A stretch of 64,000 bases of DNA from Flavobacterium plurextorum (lineage in GTDB: Bacteria; Bacteroidota; Bacteroidia; Flavobacteriales; Flavobacteriaceae), in the NCBI RefSeq assembly GCF_002217395.1, contig NZ_MUHD01000016.1, forward strand, positions 62,001-126,000. Reading direction: 5' to 3'. Positions within the stretch are counted from its first letter, which is position 1, and each line of letters opens with the position of its first letter. The translations under genes and the position numbers were made by a program. The notes beneath the pieces are model-generated. The model ran no database searches, was not told the DNA's origin, and saw only the letters and a program-made list of their open reading frames with translations. This document shows, one piece after another, positions 61,880-64,000 of this stretch.

Positions 61880-63244
61880 ATGGAAGAAAATATAATCAGC
61901 AGGAAAAAATTTTTAGGATTAGGAGCTGCTGCAACTGGAGCTGCTTTATTCTCTGGAATTGCAGGAAATGCGGCGCCGCTGCCTGAAGAAAGTAAAGAAA
62001 AAGTTTCAGGAGAATACCTATTGACAAATGTACGTTTGGAAGAAGGCTTTAATTACAACGAAAAAAATGAAGTTATTTCTACTAAAACGGGATTATATAA
62101 TTTGCATATTGCGAATGGAAAGATTAAAAGTATCACTTTAGATAAACCTGCTTTAAAGCTTAAAAATGTTGATGCTAAAGGTATGTTAATGCTTCCTGGA
62201 TTACGAGATATGCACATTCATATTGATAAAACGTACTATGGAGGAACTTGGAATGCTGCACCAAGAAAAGGGTATACGGTAAAAGATATGATAACGCTGG
62301 AGCAGAAGATAATTCCGCAATTACTTCCAGACTCTCAGCGTAAAGCCGAAGAAGCAATTAAACTAATGCAAAGTCAAGGAAGTTTCTTTGCTCGTTGCCA
62401 ATGTAATATCGATCCTGTAAGCGGATTAAAAAGTTTAGAGCATTTACTAGCAGCTTTGAACAATAATAAAGATAGTTTTGGCTGGGAAATTGTTGCTTTT
62501 CCACAGCACGGAATTTTGTATTCGCAATCAGAGCCTTTGCTAAGAGAAGCTGCTGCAATGGGCGTTGATTTTATTGGTGGTCTTGATCCTACAAATGTTG
62601 ATGGCAATATGGAAAAATCGCTTGATGCTATGTTTCAAATTGCAATTGATACAAATAAAGGAATAGACATACATTTGCATGAATCACCGCCGTCTGGTCA
62701 AGCAGCCATTGAATATATTATAAAGAAAACGGAAGAAAACAAGCAGTTACAAGGAAAAACATACATCAGTCATGGTTTTGCGCTTGCAAGAATGGATACT
62801 AAAGATCTTGAAAAGATAGCAGAACAAATGGGAAATCTTGGAATAGGAGTAGTGTCGACAATTCCATTTGGCAGAACGATTATGCCAATTCCGACTTTAA
62901 AAAAATATGGTGTAAAATTAATGACTGGAACGGATAGCATTGTTGACCATTGGCAGCCTTTTGGAACGTGTGATATGCTTGAAAAGGCAAAATTATGCGC
63001 TCAATTATATGGCTGGACAGATGAGTTTGGTTTAAGTCGTGCACTGCATATTGCAACAACTGATGAAGTTTTACCTCTAAACGATTCTGGAACCCGCATT
63101 TGGCCTGCAGAAAATAATGACGCTAATTTTATTCTGGTAAAAGCAAGCTGCTCTGCCGAAGCTGTAGCTCGTTTACCTAAAAGGGAAGGTGTATTTTATA
63201 AAGGTAAAATGATTTATGGCGGGACTGAGTTTTCGAAAGGCTAA
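61880..63244 (+). CDS. Tat-exported amidohydrolase (cytosine-deaminase-like)
   Basis: A 454-residue metal-dependent hydrolase with a twin-arginine-type signal (SRKKFLGLGAAATGAALFSG; RK rather than RR, so Tat export is probable but not certain). Metal and catalytic motifs in order: RDMHIHIDKT near residue 112, HLHES near 264, SHGFA near 293 and GTDSIVDHWQPFG near 350, which is the layout of cytosine-deaminase-like enzymes. The substrate is unknown; because the protein is exported, a nucleobase-salvage role is less likely than hydrolysis of an outside compound. It ends just before a hairpin shared with the convergent gene. Confidence 0.85.
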   Translation: MEENIISRKKFLGLGAAATGAALFSGIAGNAAPLPEESKEKVSGEYLLTNVRLEEGFNYNEKNEVISTKTGLYNLHIANGKIKSITLDKPALKLKNVDAKGMLMLPGLRDMHIHIDKTYYGGTWNAAPRKGYTVKDMITLEQKIIPQLLPDSQRKAEEAIKLMQSQGSFFARCQCNIDPVSGLKSLEHLLAALNNNKDSFGWEIVAFPQHGILYSQSEPLLREAAAMGVDFIGGLDPTNVDGNMEKSLDAMFQIAIDTNKGIDIHLHESPPSGQAAIEYIIKKTEENKQLQGKTYISHGFALARMDTKDLEKIAEQMGNLGIGVVSTIPFGRTIMPIPTLKKYGVKLMTGTDSIVDHWQPFGTCDMLEKAKLCAQLYGWTDEFGLSRALHIATTDEVLPLNDSGTRIWPAENNDANFILVKASCSAEAVARLPKREGVFYKGKMIYGGTEFSKG

Positions 63245-63254
63245 AGTCCTGAAA

Positions 63255-63298
63255 ATACTAAGTTTCTAAGTTATGTAAAAGTCTTAGAAACTTAGTAT
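63255..63298. terminator. bidirectional terminator, 16-bp perfect inverted repeat
   Basis: ATACTAAGTTTCTAAG (63255-63270) and its exact complement CTTAGAAACTTAGTAT (63283-63298) lie between two convergent genes with a 12-base loop. It is built of the CTTAG words seen at 5578-5626. No long T run is present. Confidence 0.7.
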
Positions 63299-63302
63299 AC
63301 TC

Positions 63303-64000
63303 TTAATTCTTCCACATTCTTACAACCGTTTTCTCAAGCGGAATTTCATCTCCTTCGCACCTTACTGTAAATGTTGTCGTTTTGTACATAAAAGCCACTT
63401 TTGCTTCTATTTCAATCTTTTTGTCAGGATGAGCGATGGTAAGTTTTTTAAAGGCATTTAATATTTCTTCACCATCAAATTCTGCTTCGGCATTGTATTG
63501 GCTAAACCAAAACCTGCAATAAGAGGGTAAAGGTTTATTTTGGTAAATAATTAGATCTTCAACTTTTACTATTTCTTTTTCACCATTTACATATTCTGTT
63601 TCCCTCTCAGAACTTTCTTTATCTGTTTTATAAAAATGAATATTAAAACGATAATTGTATTTTGTTCTAAACTCGTTCCATAAGTTTACAGGAACTCCAT
63701 TCTTTTTTATGTATTCTTTAGTTTCTTGTGGTAAATAATCATCAAAACGATCTTCATAAAATTCTTGTTGAGTAAATTCATCAGGATTTCTACAAAACTC
63801 ATTAACACTTACAAATGTTTCTACCGCTTGATAATGTGCTATTTCAACCTTTTTATTCAACCCTGACAACCATAACACAACCGTGCCTCCAGGCGCTAAC
63901 CCTACTGTAATTTTTTTATAAGTAATATGAGATAATTCTCCATTTCGTTCTTTGCGTATATAGCCTTCCTCGAACAATTTTTGTATTTTGTCCTGAGTAG
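63303..64000 (-). CDS. DUF2931 family protein (5' end beyond the window)
   Basis: The frame is open from the window edge to the stop at 63303, so at least 232 residues are present and the start lies outside; the TTG at 63977 is only an internal codon (upstream residues TQDKIQK continue the frame). HITYKKITVGLAPGGTVVLWLSGLNKKVEIAHYQA is the DUF2931 core, and RFNIHFYKT...YYNGEKE... EAEFDGEEILNAF and KIEIEAKVAFMYKTTTFTVRCEGDEIPLEKTVVRMWKN complete it. The family is of unknown function, often lipoproteins and often in variable gene clusters of Bacteroidota. Signal sequence not visible because of truncation. Confidence 0.8.
   Translation of the reverse strand, partial: TQDKIQKLFEEGYIRKERNGELSHITYKKITVGLAPGGTVVLWLSGLNKKVEIAHYQAVETFVSVNEFCRNPDEFTQQEFYEDRFDDYLPQETKEYIKKNGVPVNLWNEFRTKYNYRFNIHFYKTDKESSERETEYVNGEKEIVKVEDLIIYQNKPLPSYCRFWFSQYNAEAEFDGEEILNAFKKLTIAHPDKKIEIEAKVAFMYKTTTFTVRCEGDEIPLEKTVVRMWKN

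Overview
The window is 64 kb of a low-GC Bacteroidota chromosome, most likely a Flavobacterium. The evidence is: promoter-like boxes of the flavobacterial form TAnnTTTG (often with TTG or TTTG about 19 bp upstream), no clear Shine-Dalgarno sequences, an arginine pathway that carbamoylates an N-acylated ornithine, several flavobacterium-type families (DUF6377 regulator, GxxExxY protein, MocR, YtxJ, DUF2931), lipoproteins with an acidic stretch after the lipobox cysteine, and many text-like intergenic inverted repeats. I see no rRNA, tRNA, CRISPR array, prophage or classical IS transposase. Most of the window is ordinary chromosomal metabolism.

Layout. (1) 0.2-11.6 kb: one long arginine/proline biosynthesis cluster (GNAT acyltransferase, argG, argC, argD, proA, proB, a GxxExxY nuclease-like interloper, argF', argB, argE, argH), closed by a strong terminator. 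(2) 11.8-20.3 kb: DUF2157/DUF4401-type membrane pair, YtxJ, ClpB, a 39-residue membrane peptide, DUF808, a lipoprotein and N-carbamoylputrescine amidase. (3) 20.7-29.8 kb: OmpA-family porin and a beta-propeller lipoprotein (both minus), agmatine deiminase, a secreted EEP hydrolase, fumarylacetoacetase, GlyA and MiaE. (4) 30-35.9 kb: GMP reductase, GNAT, a TetR-MFS efflux pair with twin operators, a pentapeptide-repeat protein and aspartase. (5) 36-44.6 kb: outer-membrane proteins, a two-component system with a UspA-like protein and a bestrophin, then a divergent MocR/EamA pair. (6) 45-53.9 kb: a long acyl-CoA dehydrogenase, a DUF6377 regulator, a GH3 beta-glucosidase, a DUF1349 protein and a membrane acyltransferase. 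(7) 54-64 kb: ArsR/old-yellow-enzyme operon, TlpA-like thioredoxin, a broken ChrB-AraC fusion gene, two AraC regulators, two hydroxynitrile-lyase-like cupins, a Tat-exported amidohydrolase, and a DUF2931 protein running off the right edge.

The points most worth a second look are: a ChrB-AraC fusion reading frame cut by a single in-frame TAG where the ChrB family has tryptophan; the GxxExxY gene inserted in the arg/pro operon between near-perfect 27-bp inverted repeats, with a solo copy elsewhere; an ArsR operator that exactly fills the promoter spacer of a predicted leaderless mRNA; duplicated TetR operators; triple ATACAG repeats between MocR and its transporter; and a cupin pair in which one copy has a rearranged metal site. 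All functional calls are from reading the sequence and from memory of the families; no database search was run.
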